Positions 11,351 to 23,811 of a stretch of DNA of 64,000 nt are shown one piece after another. Positions within the stretch are counted from its first letter, which is position 1. Each line of letters opens with the position of its first letter. Under the pieces are notes generated by a model. That model did not search any database and was not told where the DNA came from. It saw only the letters and a list, made by a program, of their open reading frames with translations. Position numbers and translations under genes: made by a program. Source of the DNA: Zonotrichia leucophrys gambelii (lineage: Eukaryota; Chordata; Aves; Passeriformes; Passerellidae); NCBI RefSeq assembly GCF_028769735.1, contig NC_088171.1, forward strand, positions 57,691,613 to 57,755,612, read 5' to 3'.

Positions 11351-14300
11351 CTGTTGGAAGGCTTGATTATCTAACAAAATGATTCTTTATAAAAAAGCCA
11401 GTGCTACAATACATGTACATATAGACACAGATCAACAGGTATTTGCCAGGGTTGCTAAAATAACAATTTTGTTTTTAATTTAGGGGGAAAAGAAAATTCA
11501 ATACTCAGAGAATAGGAAAAGGACTAAAGTATTGAAGTAAAAGGAAAGGGAAATACTCTACCAGATTTTAGATTAAGAGGAGGACTGACATCAACAATTA
11601 TCAAATCATAAGCCTAACTGGAGAATTGATACTGGAGAGGAAAGCCACTATTTTGTACTCATGCTCCGCAGAGCCACGTATGCAATTATATTCATGCTTA
11701 GTCAGAACAAAAGAAGAATATCTCATGTGATGCTACTGTCTTCCAGGTTTCTGACAACACAGTTACTAGGTCCATACTTCAAGAACAATGATCAGCAAGT
11801 ATAGATCTGTAAGACTAGAAAAAAAAGGTAATATATCAAAGAATGGCTGATTTTCTCTTAAAATTAAATATCTGAGGCAAGCTTACACTGTGTAACTTGC
11901 ATAACTAATTCAGATTGGCATGGCTCTAACTACTAAGTATCGAACACACCACAAATTAACTCAAGGAAAAACAAGAAAGCTCCCAGTTTGTAGAAAGAAG
12001 TACATTATACAGTTAGCTGCTAGACATCCTTATAGCTCTTGTTCTGTAACAAACAGGATGAAGAATTAACTATTATATTCTTAAATGAAGCTGCTGTGCA
12101 TAAGTGTCTGGTCAAAAGTGGCAAATGGACTGTCCTAGGCATTATGCAGATCAGTAGAGACACACAAATCCGACTCAGAAAGTTTGCAATTGCCTTAAAC
12201 AAAGAAAAGTGATTTGGGAAAACAAGGGTAACAATAAAACAAGTGTTTGGCATAAAAGCAGGTGTGTTAGATGTATTTGGTAGAGAAGATGTGAAGCCCT
12301 TGCAATAAAGAAAGTCTCCATTTTGGGGATGCCCACTCTACTTCAGGTCATAGAACAAGACAGCAGAGTGTCTCATATATTTCATCTAAAAATGTAATTT
12401 GCGGAACAATTGGAAAGGGAGAGTAAAACTCAATAGCTAAAACTCTCACTTCCTAGTGTTTGGGAAGGAAACAATAAACATTCCCTTGCTTGAGATTTAC
12501 AGCAAGACATTTCATATACTATTTAAAAACATCATTCTTCACTGGCAACAGGATAGATGTGAAGTCATATAGCAATTTATACTAACTGTATTGCATATTT
12601 TCACTTATTTAGAGTGGAAATGATGTCCACTAATTATATATTTTTTCTCTTCTACTAGTGATTTTTAGTTTACTATTTTACTGTAAGTAATTGTACAACA
12701 AATTAAAGATGGAAAACACATTACTTTCTTCATAGTCTAAAGATCTCCCCCTGCTTTGAAAAACAGCAGAAATTTCTTCAGTTTTTCTGATCACTCTCAA
12801 TGATGTGTCAGAACTTGCTGTTTTAATCACCATATAAATGAGGTTGCAAGTGTTCAATCACAGAGAACATTAGCCTGTATATGTGCAGCTACTCACCCTC
12901 CAATGCAAGGCCAAGTCTCAGACTCATGAATCAAAAACAAGCCGGTGCTGGCCTAGTCTGACCCTTATTTTTGCAATGGGAGGTCATGGACTTCTGACTC
13001 ATTTATCAGCTGATGATGATTTTTTTGTTTGTTTTTTTCCTTTTTATGTGCCAAATGTTTCTTAGATGTCTGTAAACTTTGTTTTTATTTTGTTTATGTT
13101 TTTCTGGAAGTGTGTTTTCCCACAGAGGTTTCTGAAGCAGTCATTATCTCTTCTTTCCCAGATCTGTGTGTTTTGGGACACAAAACTCAAGTAGCAACCT
13201 GTCTGCTACCAGATGTTGGATATCACATCATGTGTAACACAAGGCAAAATATGCCCAGAACCACAGATTTCTAAGAACTTTAGTCACTTATTCCAGGAAT
13301 AGTATTCCTGGTGTACACCATTCTGAAGCAATGGCCACTGGGTGCTGTGTTTGTTCACATATGTTTGCAGTATGGATCACAGTACCTCAAGCTGTGCATT
13401 ATTAGATCCAGCCAGTTTATTCACTTACTGAGTAATATTTTATGTTTTGTGTCTGGCATAACTACTCCTTGAAAAGCCAGTGTCCTACATTTGTTTCATG
13501 TCTGAAATTAACCAGACCTATAAGCAGTTTGCTTTCTGTGACATCCATTATGCCAACCAGTACTGCTAACAAAAGTTTAAGGCATTTAACCAAATCTCTA
13601 TAGGAAGAAAAGAATGGTGGTTCAGTGATAAAAAAAAAGACAGAAATAGACAAAACATAAAGCACATACTTAGTGTCACAAAATCAGTGTCTGAAAAACA
13701 ATTAACTCATAAATCAACAGTGTTACCATGCAACAGTGTCAAATACTTAATGGATTAATTCAAAATTAATCCAATCCCAAAGATGAGGGCAGCTAGAATC
13801 AATTCTTTCTAGTTTGTAAACCTTGCTCCTCCCAACTATGCCTTATATTCTGGCAACAGCTGTATGATATAGGTAGGTTTTTTCAAGAGCTAAACAATAT
13901 GGGATCAATTTTATGTCACTTAGGCTGAGCTTTGTGACTACCATTTCAAAGCTGTGTGGTGTCTGAAGTTACTGTATCTAATAACAAAGTCCTTTGAATA
14001 AAGCAGTGATCTTCTTTTCATAATACTCTTTTAAAAGAAACAAAATCTGATTATTTCTTACATACAAGGTAAGGGGAAAGAAACACAAAGGAAACACTGT
14101 TTCATTCAAGAACTTAATGGTAGACTTAAAAGCTTAAACCCAGTTTTCTGCCAAGCCACTGTATTGAGCCTGAACCTCACAGGCATCATTTCAACTTCCC
14201 ATTTATAGTCAAAAATATAGTCTATTAACATACTTAGCATTTATAATAGTTGAGTTTGAGCCCAGCCACAGCTCTACTCCCACTTCCTCCATGCTGCCGT

Positions 14301-14653
14301 GACCACACAAACAGGGACAAAATGTTTCCATTAGACTAAATCAAATTAAGGAATTCTTAAGCACAAATGACCATGTTTCTGACTACATCTACTCTAATTG
14401 GCTTTGGCAAATAAACTCCTCCCCTCACATTTCTGAAGAAGCAAAAGGTTATGTGTACCCATCAGATACACTTTTGCTCTGATGCATAATTGCGCAATTA
14501 GAGACTTATTTTTAAAAAATTGACATGGTTCTTTTCCTGTCTTGCTCATTTATTCACACACAGTTGTAGATAATTCCTGTGGTAGAGCATTTTTCAAACA
14601 CTAATTTAAAGTAGCAGCATCCAGTTCTTTACAGCTACCTGAGGTTTGAATAG

Positions 14654-14687
<34 letters not shown>

Positions 14688-15570
14688 TAGTATTTACTAA
14701 AGAAAATAAGACAAAAAGGACAAGTGATTCAGGACTGGAATTTACACAAGCAAAGCACAGCTGTGTAGCAATCTGCACCAAGAACAGTGAACAAGATCAC
14801 ATGGGAGTCAAAACTATGCATTGCCATATGGTATATTGAGAGAACCTAACTGACAAATACCTGGAGTTTTCTACTTTTCATCACTTTAAGAATATTTCTA
14901 TAAATGATGATAAATGACACCAAATGAATAAAAAATGTTACTTCTCTCTCTGAAACTGGGACCTTGCCCCCACGTTATATGAATAAATTTGGAAAGAAGA
15001 AGTGAACTATGAGAAAGTTTTCTGATAATACAAGGAAAAGTCCTCATTTCAAAACTGCCTTTCCCTTGTGATCAAATTCCACACAAAGGTTGTCATAGGA
15101 ATAACATGACAGACAATTGCTCAGGTGCGAGAATTCTTCAGGACTCAAAAGCTCTCCTGTCTTTCATCTACCACCAGTGCTTTGATTAGCTGTTCTTTTA
15201 ATCACAAATTCTGATGGTATCAAACTCACGGAAGCAAGTATTAAGAAAGGCGTGGGGTTGTGGGAAGAGGGTTGCTTGCTTGGGTTAATTTACAATATTC
15301 TTTGTTGACTTCAAAATATTTTTATAATGGTAACTTGCTAGGAAATTGCTTGTAAAGAAAAATTTTCTGCTGCTTTCTAAGTGCTTCAGACTGCTGACTG
15401 CCAAAAATGTGGGGGTGGAATGGGAGGAGTTCAGCTGGCCAAAATATGTTTCATGGAAAAAAGTACCTTCATTAAAACTTTATTTTTTTTTCCCCAGTTT
15501 AGTTCACTTTTTAACTTCTGGGAAAGTAGTCACTGCTACTTTTCATTATCTGATCCATTTGTAATGTCTG
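11351..15570. other. Intergenic, nothing recognised
   Basis: AT-rich sequence with a poly-A run of about 29 at 14,656-14,684 and no credible gene. Poly-T and poly-A tracts are scattered, but none is joined to a recognisable processed gene copy. Confidence 0.55.
14656..14684. repeat. Poly-A tract (about 29 A)
   Basis: An uninterrupted A run preceded by GGC and followed by GAGTAG. No retrocopy with an identifiable gene body is seen immediately upstream, so it is recorded as a simple repeat. Confidence 0.9.
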
Positions 15571-15574
15571 GGAA

Positions 15575-16480
15575 AGATCTCTGTGTGTTAGAGGTCAGGA
15601 TTTTTTTCTTTTTTTTTCCTTCCCTCAGGGCATTTTCTCCCATGAAAGAGATGAAAACTGCAACACTTAAGAGACAAGATGTGGCAGGGAGGAGACGGAG
15701 GGGAAGGGAGGAAGGGTGCAGTTTGCTACCGTGTCTTAACTGGGCAGCTTTCTCTTGGGAAGTGCAAAGACACCACAAGATTTTAGCTGCAGGGTGAGGG
15801 GCTGGGCTCGACCCTCACTCGCTCTCTTGCTCTTGGGATGGGACTGGGCAGGTGGGGTTTTGATGCTGGACCATTGCTGCCCAGAGGATTTGCTGCCAAT
15901 GTGGAGTTTTTATCCTGCACAGAGCTCTCGAGCTCTCTGTACCATGGGTGAGCCCTTGCTCATAAGAGCGGCCATTGAACTGGGACCTGTTCAACACCCG
16001 ATCTCACTGGAAAGGACCCTCACCATCTACTCAGGTGCTTCATGGCAAAACCCAGGTCCCTGACCCCTGACCCCCTCCAGAGGGAAAGTCTCCTGTCTGC
16101 TTGTGGGAGCTGGGCCACCACTGCCCTGCCTTGTTATTTTCTGCCACTGCTTCAGGCTTTTTTGCTATAATTTAACCCAACACCCAATGTCCCGTCACAG
16201 CTCCTGGCACAGCTTCAGAGTTTTTGCTGTGCTTCTTTTGATCCCAGATGTGCTCACTACTGCTGTTCCAGCCTGCTACAGCCCATTTCACAATCTGGAG
16301 GAGCACTGAGACTGGTTGTTTCCTGTGAGTTCACGAATGAAGCCCCTTTCTATCTCTCCCACTAGCTGAGCTGCCATTAACCAGTGGAGACGCAGCTGAG
16401 CTCGCACCACAGTGCTTCTGGCAGTCACGGGTGAATCATCACACCTGCTCTGCCCAGCCAGGAGCCACCAGCAACACTGC
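15575..16480. other. GC-rich island-like stretch of unknown origin
   Basis: Composition shifts from AT-rich to clearly GC-rich between about 15,640 and 16,480. ORFs exist on both strands (for example 15,755-16,063 plus and 15,536-15,778 minus) but overlap and show no domain. Its sharp edges make an old LTR or ERV internal fragment the likeliest explanation. A host exon or CpG-rich regulatory segment cannot be excluded from sequence alone. Confidence 0.35.
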
Positions 16481-16634
16481 TGGCTGTGACCATAACTACA
16501 TCAACTACATCAAAGAGGAACATGCTTGACAGCTGAAAGAAGGCTGTTAATGGGTTTTGGTCCAAAGCAGGGCTAATCAGTTCCAGGAAAAAGAAAAGCC
16601 ACAGTCTGGGGAACTCCTCTGCCTCAGCTAGATT

Positions 16635-16712
16635 AAAAAAAAACCCAAACAAACAAAAACAAACAAACAAACAAACAAAAAAAACAAAAAAAAAAAACAA
16701 ACAAAAAAAAAC
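16635..16712. repeat. (AAAC)n low-complexity tract
   Basis: Degenerate CAAA/AAAC repeats of about 75 bp. The Phe/Leu/Val-rich minus-strand ORFs across it (16,425-16,818) come from this repeat and are not genes. Confidence 0.9.
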
Positions 16713-18207
16713 CACTAAAAGCAAAAGAGAGTTCTTTCATTCCCTGTCCATGCTGCAGACAACATGCACCAAGAGAAAAGTAATTCCAGGGGAGTGAAAA
16801 TGAAGCTTCTGCACACACAAACTGCCTGCCACCACTTTCCCCCTCCCTTCACTCTCAGATCTAATTTTAAAGGTGCAGAACTTATTTTTGGGCTAAACAG
16901 AACCGACAATTGATACAAGCATCATAAAGTTACCCTAAGACACAGTCAGCTGAGGCAAGGAAAGGATAGGCAGGTAGGACTAGGCTGAAGGCATTTTCAT
17001 TAACAATGGAGCCAGCATTCTCCATCACAAAAGAGAAATAATATCATTCTACTCATGGAGTAACAAGGCCAATTAGGAAGGAGACTCACTCTTGTTATCG
17101 CATCAGTTCAACTTTCAGCACATATCAGATGTGGGTATATGTAAACTTGGAGAAGTTGAAGAAGAAGTTCATGCCATTTTGTTTCAGCAGGACTAGCTAT
17201 CCCAAGAAACATTAGTGGGTCTTTAGTTTTTTATACGTAAAGCATAAAAAGACTAACAAGGCTGAGATTTTTAAAAGTCCATGACTACATGGGTCTCTCA
17301 AATAGGAAAATTGCTATTTCTATTGAAATTGTAGGGCTCTAAGATTTGATTCACCTTCAGCAGTGCAACTGAAAATCTCTCCCATTATACATTAGCAATG
17401 GGGGGTAAATATAATGGTGAAAGCTAGAGGCATGCATGGAGGACAAAAGCAGATATTAAGAAAACAATGCATAAAAATGAAATATAGTTTGGCTCACTAA
17501 ATTGAAGCAAAGCTTCAGAAATTAAGGCTCTTGTAGAAATCAAAGGCACAGCCCCAACCACATATCGGTTTATCACAAGAGAGGTCTTGTTCAGCCTTTG
17601 ATATAAAAGTAAATCCATCAATTCCACCAGGACTGCAGCCAACTCTGAGGAACTGGTGACTATTTTTCAACCAAAATCATTACCTTTTGGAAGTGATCCA
17701 TATCCCAGACTTGCGCATGACACATCCTGAACCAGCAGAAGGACCTGTATGAGACCACAGTCATTTGGATCTGGTATCTCAACTGATTTTCACGTCAACT
17801 CTCCATAAATTACTTCACCTCCCTCTTCATATTTACTGTGCAGTTTGAACACAGGTTTCAGAAACTGTTGGCTTTATTGTCTTGCTTTAATATATATCTC
17901 TAAAACAATCATTCAAACAGGCCCTGCTAAAACCAAATATTTTTCAACATACAGCTAAGAATAAATTTTATCATTCACAGGCCATTGAAGAAGAAACAAT
18001 GAAAGTGACACTTTTTCCCTAGCAAGCCTAATTAATTTATTACAATGACATGCATGTTCTTCTTTAATTACAACATGCTATCCCTGTGCTGATGTATACT
18101 GTCCAATACTTTCTTTATGCAAATAAGAAGATGGATAAAGAATTAATCACAGTAATGAATTCTGAGAATAGTACTTCCAAAAAGATGAAGTGGTTACCTT
18201 AGGAAAA
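16713..18207. other. Intergenic, nothing recognised
   Basis: No gene, repeat array or RNA gene that I can support. Confidence 0.55.
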
Positions 18208-18208
18208 A

Positions 18209-18510
18209 TGTTCTGGGTTGGCTACATGATGCTGTATCCCCAGTCATCTGCTCTGTTTATGCTGGATAATAAGTTTTGCACCTTTAAGACTGGTTCTGAG
18301 AGTGAAGAGAGGGGAGAGAAGAAGTTTGGAGTTTGTTTTCAGAAACTGCAGTCACTTCTCCACATTCCTGCTCCTGGACTGTGTTGGAAAGACAGGTGGT
18401 GGTGGGGCAGGGAATACATTTTAAAAGTTTGTCAGATAAGGGCAACTTAATTAAATTCCTTTTATTGACTTCCCTGTGGTAAAACCAGTAGTCTTGGGCT
18501 GGTCTCCACC
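18209..18510 (+). repeat. Possible solo LTR relic
   Basis: It begins TGTTCTGGGTTGG and contains GCACCTTTAAGAC(T)GGTTCTGAGAGTGAAGAG. This matches my recollection of bird ERVL/ERVK-type LTR starts and middles. The 3' boundary and target-site duplication were not found. The 86-codon ORF (18,190-18,450) lies entirely within it and is not believed. Confidence 0.35.
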
Positions 18511-21500
18511 TTACCTGAACTGTATTTGTTTCTAATGGGGTACTTATATATTAGAGTCCATGTTCTTGCAGTTGCTTTCAAATGAACTTGGAAGGAGGTG
18601 GAGAGTCCTATTGTCACTATACATATAGCATCTGGGGCACATTATTCTTGCAAAAACAGCATTCATCTTTTAAAAAAAAATATTATAATGAAATTTTATT
18701 ATGGCCTACTTAATCAGCCTCAAGAGTAGTAGAGCAGTGGAGAGGATTGGCATTGAAAAGGATTATAATAGGGAAAACATATGATTTGATTTGGGGTCAT
18801 TGTTTTCTTGTTTGTACTTTGCTTTTATGGTAATCAGTTCATTTGTTCTAATCTCTAATGAATTCCATCAAATATACAATCCTGGGGAAGGGCACCCTTT
18901 GAAGAACACATTTGGCATTCCTTTAGCTTCATCAAATGCTCTGGGTCAAACCTGCATGCTGGCAGATCTTCAGTGGACCTTAGTCAGTTTATATTCAGCT
19001 GAGGATTTGACCCAGTTAAAAGTTTGATTAATACCATATTCAGTGTTCTTATCCCAATGCAAAGCACATTTGCACAGAACTATCACTTGTAGTAAAACAG
19101 TTATTCTGGGGGAAAGAGAGGATGTGAGCAAATTAATTTTAAGAAGTCAGTAGGCATGATATCTTCTGTTTACAAGTAAACAGCGAGACCAACTGCTACT
19201 TACAATAAAGAAGCATTTTGCAATAATAATTGCCATAGACAACCCTGACCCAATTTATACTTAAAGCTTAATGCTGCTATCCCCCACATTTGCATTGTAC
19301 TCACTATTGTATAACTGAAGAATCTTCTCACAGTAAATTTTTTGTCCTTTAGATGCTGCACTTTTTCATAGAGTTCTCTCCTTTATATAAAAGGGGATAT
19401 TTAAGCATAAAAGCAAAAAATTATAAAGTATCACTTGTGCAATATTTTATAATATAAACCCACTTATTATCAAAGTATCATTTTGAATTACAACAGCTGT
19501 CCTTTTGTTTAGAGCTTTTCTTCTCTTACACCTCAGTCATTTCTTTGGAAAATAAAAGCAAGGGCAAGATTTTGATGCCCATTTTCATCTCACTGCTTTT
19601 TTATTGAAATTCCTTCGCTTCTGCTATATCCCTTTGAAAATAAAATATCCAGTTCTGCATTTAGGATGGAATAGCCAACTCTCTAATTCCATAAGGGATC
19701 TATAATTCCTTCATTCATTGCACTTCTCTGCAAACTGTTATTTCTGATTGCTCTTGGACATTGACCAGCCCTTTTCCCTAACCTACCTACAGCATCCCAC
19801 AATGGAGAGCAGTCAGACAACATTTACAGCTATCCAAAAGTGGAGAGTTGAAACCTTCCTCTGGAGGTTATAACAACTTCACTGAATTTAAAGTATGACT
19901 GGACAAAATAGTGTAGTCTAATGGCTATAGCACCATTCTTCCATTAGGCATATATGAAAAGTAAATATGATAATTTTCAACGATTTTCTTTGCTGGTGGG
20001 TTTTAACTAATTTTACCAAATTAAGAGTATTTACCTAAATCCTTAATATTTTCCAATTTTTTGTACAAATAAAGTAATAAATTTTCATGTGACTTTCAAT
20101 ATGTTTGTCTTCCCTTTTAAGATAAAGAGTTTAATAAAATTATACTCACAAATTGATATCTCTTTTAAGCTGAAATAAACAGTTTGTTTTGAGATTATTA
20201 AATTTTGAATTTTAGGCAGAATAGGAAGAAAATCATTCTATTTCCTGTAAGGACCAGTTCAGGCTGCTTGATGCAGCTTGTAATTTTTATGTCAGGTCTT
20301 CACAAAGAAATGTCCATATTTCTGGAAAAACAATTGTTTAATAACTTTAAAGACATATTTTTGAAAAACTTATTTCCTTAGCTCTCAAGAAAAAGAGCTA
20401 TTACATCTAACTTAGTTCATAGTTTTCTTCATCTTCAAATGACATGTAAATATACATGTCCCAAAAGGTGGCACATGAGATAGACAGGTGTCACACCACT
20501 ACCTTATAGAGAAGCAAGCCACATAAAAGAATTTGCTCAATGCATCTGAGAGAAGAGTGAATCTCAGTAACAATGTTAGAAACCTTTTATATTGAAACTT
20601 TCATGCAAATGCAAATGAAAAAAAGATCTGTTGCTGTAGCCTTTTCATTATTCATTAAGGTCTGATTAATTCTTTTATGGAGAGAGTGGAAATACTTCCT
20701 CTACACTTATAACTGCAAGGCAGATTGGGAAAAGCACCTGCAGCCACACTCAATAGAAAAACCTGAAAGAGTCCCAGGAGCAGTAGCTGTGCAGCCGGGT
20801 TGCCAAAGAAACATCCACTAATCTTACCACTACCAGACAAGTTTATAGGGACAGAAACAAGAGTGCTATTCAATTAAGAGTACTTCTGCAGACATAGCTA
20901 GATGAGAAGGGATAAAAATGTCTAAGCTGGCAGCTTGCCAAGTTACCTTTTTAAGGTAAGGTGTTTTACCTAACACTTGTTCCTGTATTTCCTCTGGAAG
21001 AAAAAGCAAGGCATTTAGAGGCGGACCTGTGTGGAATACAAAGATGTTTCAATTCACTATCTAGAGCAAACATTAGAATTGTGCATTTGATCCTCAAGAG
21101 TATGAATATCTGCAAAATTGTCCATTAGTAGGTAAATGTCCTTTCCTGGCCTATAAGGCTGAACTGCAGAGGAAAAGCATTTCAAGCAAGAGGTTGAAAG
21201 CATAGCATCAGCAGACTTCCACCGATCAGTTGAGTAGCTGCAGACCAGAGGACTACACCTACTGGGTTTTAAGCTCTACTGATCTCCATTCTAGAACAAA
21301 TCCAAGTCAGCCGAAGTTTCCTCGTAGGAACACCAGCTATAATATCTCATCTAAACAACTGGATGACCATCTATAGCTCTGTGGTTTTTAAATAAAGCTT
21401 TCTTGGCATAGACTTCTAGTAATAGTAATTTGGCTCGTCCAGTTTTGAAAATTATTTATTAAAGTATTCTAAAAGTTTTACAAAATACTATTCTAATTCC

Positions 21501-21829
21501 TTGTAGATGTTGATGTCATGACTCGGCTTCTGTGCATGGCTGAATGATGCAACTATAGGAGAAAGTGATCTGACTTCATGGAGATTCCTGGCAGATGAGT
21601 AACTCATCAAGCAAACAACAGTAATTCTTCTCCAATTTGGAACTCAATACAGTACAAAGAAAACAAACCTAAAGTCCAGGAGAGGATTAGGAAAATATCT
21701 TCCAAAGACATTGCCATGGATTTAACAGAAAAGGAGAACAAGATGAGGCAACCTTGGTGTCCACTACAAAGATTAATAGATGCTGAGCTACATTAACGTA
21801 AAACATGTGTATGGCAATGTAGATGAATA
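18511..21829. other. Intergenic, nothing recognised
   Basis: About 3.3 kb of AT-rich DNA up to the left target-site duplication of provirus A. No ORF has recognisable homology. Confidence 0.55.
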
Positions 21830-21834
21830 TAAAT

Positions 21835-22509
21835 TGAAATAAACAGGGCCAGGAGACTTCTTCTCCTTTTTAATGCCTTTATTAAAAGTGATCAGCTCAG
21901 GATTGGGCGGCTCGGCAGGGCTGCAGTCCCCGTCGCGTCTCCCAGGGCGACTCAGAGGAGGAGGACATGCGCAGCTCTGTCCACTAGGGGCAGATCCGGG
22001 GGATCCAGTCCTCGTGGGAGCTTTTAGGGCGTGATGTCCCCCATCAGATGTTGCTTTGTCAGTGCGGTCCCCCTCAGTCTCGGCGCTGGGGAAGACTCCC
22101 ATGGTCAGGGCAAGAGGGACTCCGCATCTCTGCAGGCTCAGCACTTGGCTCCTCATGTCCAGACATCATTTTAGTCTCTCAATTCTTATTTGGCTCGTTG
22201 TTTTTGGGGTTTTCTCTGTGGGTTTCGAGTCGTGGTCTCACAGAGCATTCTGGTCTTTGGAGTCACTTTGCATAACCTCCCCCCCACCCTCTCAGGTGTC
22301 TTCCCTATGTTGGAAGAGAGCACAGCTTCGGGGAAGGGCCATCACTCCACCCAGCCAGGCCTTTTACTAACACAAAAGAGGAGATAAGCTCTAACGACCC
22401 GTGATTACCATGACAAAACACTAAGAACTCTGGCAGAGACAGAGACCTGGCTGCATCCCTGTAACTCTTTCTCACAAAAAAAATATTAACTGAATTTTTG
22501 TTCATAACA
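21835..22509 (-). repeat. Provirus A 3' LTR
   Basis: 675 bp. On the minus strand it runs from TGTTATGAAC to ...ATTTCA. It holds an AATAAA polyadenylation signal (plus-strand TTTATT at 21,878-21,883), about 40 bp from the 3' end. Differences from the 5' LTR are scattered substitutions plus one change in a C run. Several overlapping ORFs here have near-copies at 29.7-30.3 kb simply because the LTR is duplicated. Confidence 0.95.
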
Positions 22510-22526
22510 GTCCCCCCTCTTTTTCT
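22510..22526 (-). other. Provirus A polypurine tract
   Basis: Immediately upstream of the 3' LTR on the minus strand is AGAAAAAGAGGGGGGAC, the expected plus-strand primer site. A 9-bp inverted repeat (CGAGCTTAA / TTAAGCTCG) sits just upstream at about 22,532-22,554. Confidence 0.9.
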
Positions 22527-22697
22527 TTGATCGAGCTTAAATTCTTAAGCTCGCATCAACTCACAATTTTTTGTTTTGAATCTACTATAAATCTCTTGTG
22601 CACTTTGGTAATCATGGTTACTTAACCTTGTTACTTTTCTTGGTTTCTCCGGGTTGGTTTGTACAGCCAATACTGTTTTACTAAAACTGATAAATAA

Positions 22698-23561
22698 TCA
22701 TAGTAAAAAGAGCAATCCTCCAAGTACACACACAGCTAGAAAAACCACTTTTTCCCATACATATTTTCTGAAAATCTCTAAGTTCTCCCACCCACTGGGA
22801 TCAAGTGTAGGAGTTTGATCTTGATTATTTACACATGCCAATCTTTTTATTTCATTTGAAATGTCCCTAATAATTGAATTCTTTATTTTTAATACTGCCT
22901 GGAGCCGGATGACTTTGTTCCACACAGATTTTGGGATCCAAACTTGGCTTTTACAATTTTGGATTTTCTCAATTTCTATTTCACGTTCCTGGTTTTGTTT
23001 AATTTCTCCCAAATCATTACATATAGGAACTCCCAAACTTGTTCCAGTTTCTTTGGGTAAAAAGAAAATTGGTTTTTTCACCCTAGCAATGCAGTTGCCA
23101 GATGAGATCAAACTTAGGGGTTTAGAGCTCCCCTGAAATGTGTTCCAAAAGGGGTTTATGTCTTTTCCAGTACACTCATATAAATACTTGTAACAAACAA
23201 TTTTTCTTACCATTTTCACCATTTCTTTGCTTTTTACTAGATCTGCTGAGCTTGTTTCAGCAGCATCACATTCAAAGCACAACCAGGCTACCTCCATAGG
23301 GCACTCTCCTAGGAGTGGCTTCCTAAAAGTGGCAGTATTCTGGGCTATCCAATACACTCTCTTATTTTTCTGATAAAGGACCAATTGGGAGGGGTTAACA
23401 CAATCAGGGTTAGAACTGATGTGGACTCTCGACAAGGAGCTCACTTCGTCCTCATAGCAGGGTTGGTAGCCTTCACTGCACGGCTCTCCTGGGCTCCCCT
23501 GAGCACCACCAGCAATCAGAGGCAGTATTACTACCCTTCCCAAGAGTCCGGTATGGGTCAT
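22698..23561 (-). CDS. Env-position cysteine-rich membrane protein of provirus A (non-canonical envelope or accessory gene)
   Basis: An open frame of 287 codons from the first ATG at 23,561; the frame is also open for a few codons upstream with GTG. The N-terminus is a plausible signal peptide (MTHTGLLGRVVILPLIAGG). A roughly 235-residue ectodomain follows, with 12 cysteines including a WLCFEC pair. Next come an amphipathic stretch around RLQAVLKIKNSIIRDI and a C-terminal hydrophobic anchor (VVFLAVCVLGGLLFLL) ending at a TGA. The layout is that of a type I membrane protein. Position (after pol, before the polypurine tract) says envelope. But it is less than half the usual envelope length, and I find no furin site, fusion peptide, immunosuppressive-domain block or CX6CC motif, and not one N-glycosylation sequon. 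After the TGA the same frame stays open for 50 further codons (to 22,545), so a cytoplasmic tail may have been cut. It could be an internally deleted envelope or an unrelated captured gene. I do not recognise it. Confidence 0.6.
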   Translation of the reverse strand: MTHTGLLGRVVILPLIAGGAQGSPGEPCSEGYQPCYEDEVSSLSRVHISSNPDCVNPSQLVLYQKNKRVYWIAQNTATFRKPLLGECPMEVAWLCFECDAAETSSADLVKSKEMVKMVRKIVCYKYLYECTGKDINPFWNTFQGSSKPLSLISSGNCIARVKKPIFFLPKETGTSLGVPICNDLGEIKQNQEREIEIEKIQNCKSQVWIPKSVWNKVIRLQAVLKIKNSIIRDISNEIKRLACVNNQDQTPTLDPSGWENLEIFRKYVWEKVVFLAVCVLGGLLFLL

Positions 23562-23811
23562 CTTGCACAGCCTGCCCACCCGGCCTTGCCTCTTGGGGAA
23601 TTTTTTACTGAGGAGAAGCTTCCAAGCTCTTTAGAGTCCCTTCTACCCGCTTCTCTGGTTAAGCCTCTCTTGGTCTGTTCCCTACAAATTTTAGTTTCCC
23701 CTAGGGGAGTGTTCTGTAGAGGATTAACCTGGAGTCTTTAGAAATATATTGGGGAACTTAAACTAGAATTACTTATTTACAGCCTTAAACTTTTTACCAA
23801 TATAATTTACA

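Noticed and set aside
14656..14684. Poly-A tract as the tail of a processed pseudogene
   Set aside because: No gene-like sequence or target duplication upstream could be recognised.
16425..16818. Phe/Val/Cys-rich minus-strand ORFs resembling membrane proteins
   Set aside because: Translation of the (AAAC)n tract in reverse.
21788..22390. Several ORFs of 60-120 codons on both strands, repeated at 29.35-30.3 kb
   Set aside because: They lie inside the two LTR copies of provirus A and recur only because the LTR is duplicated; no domain.
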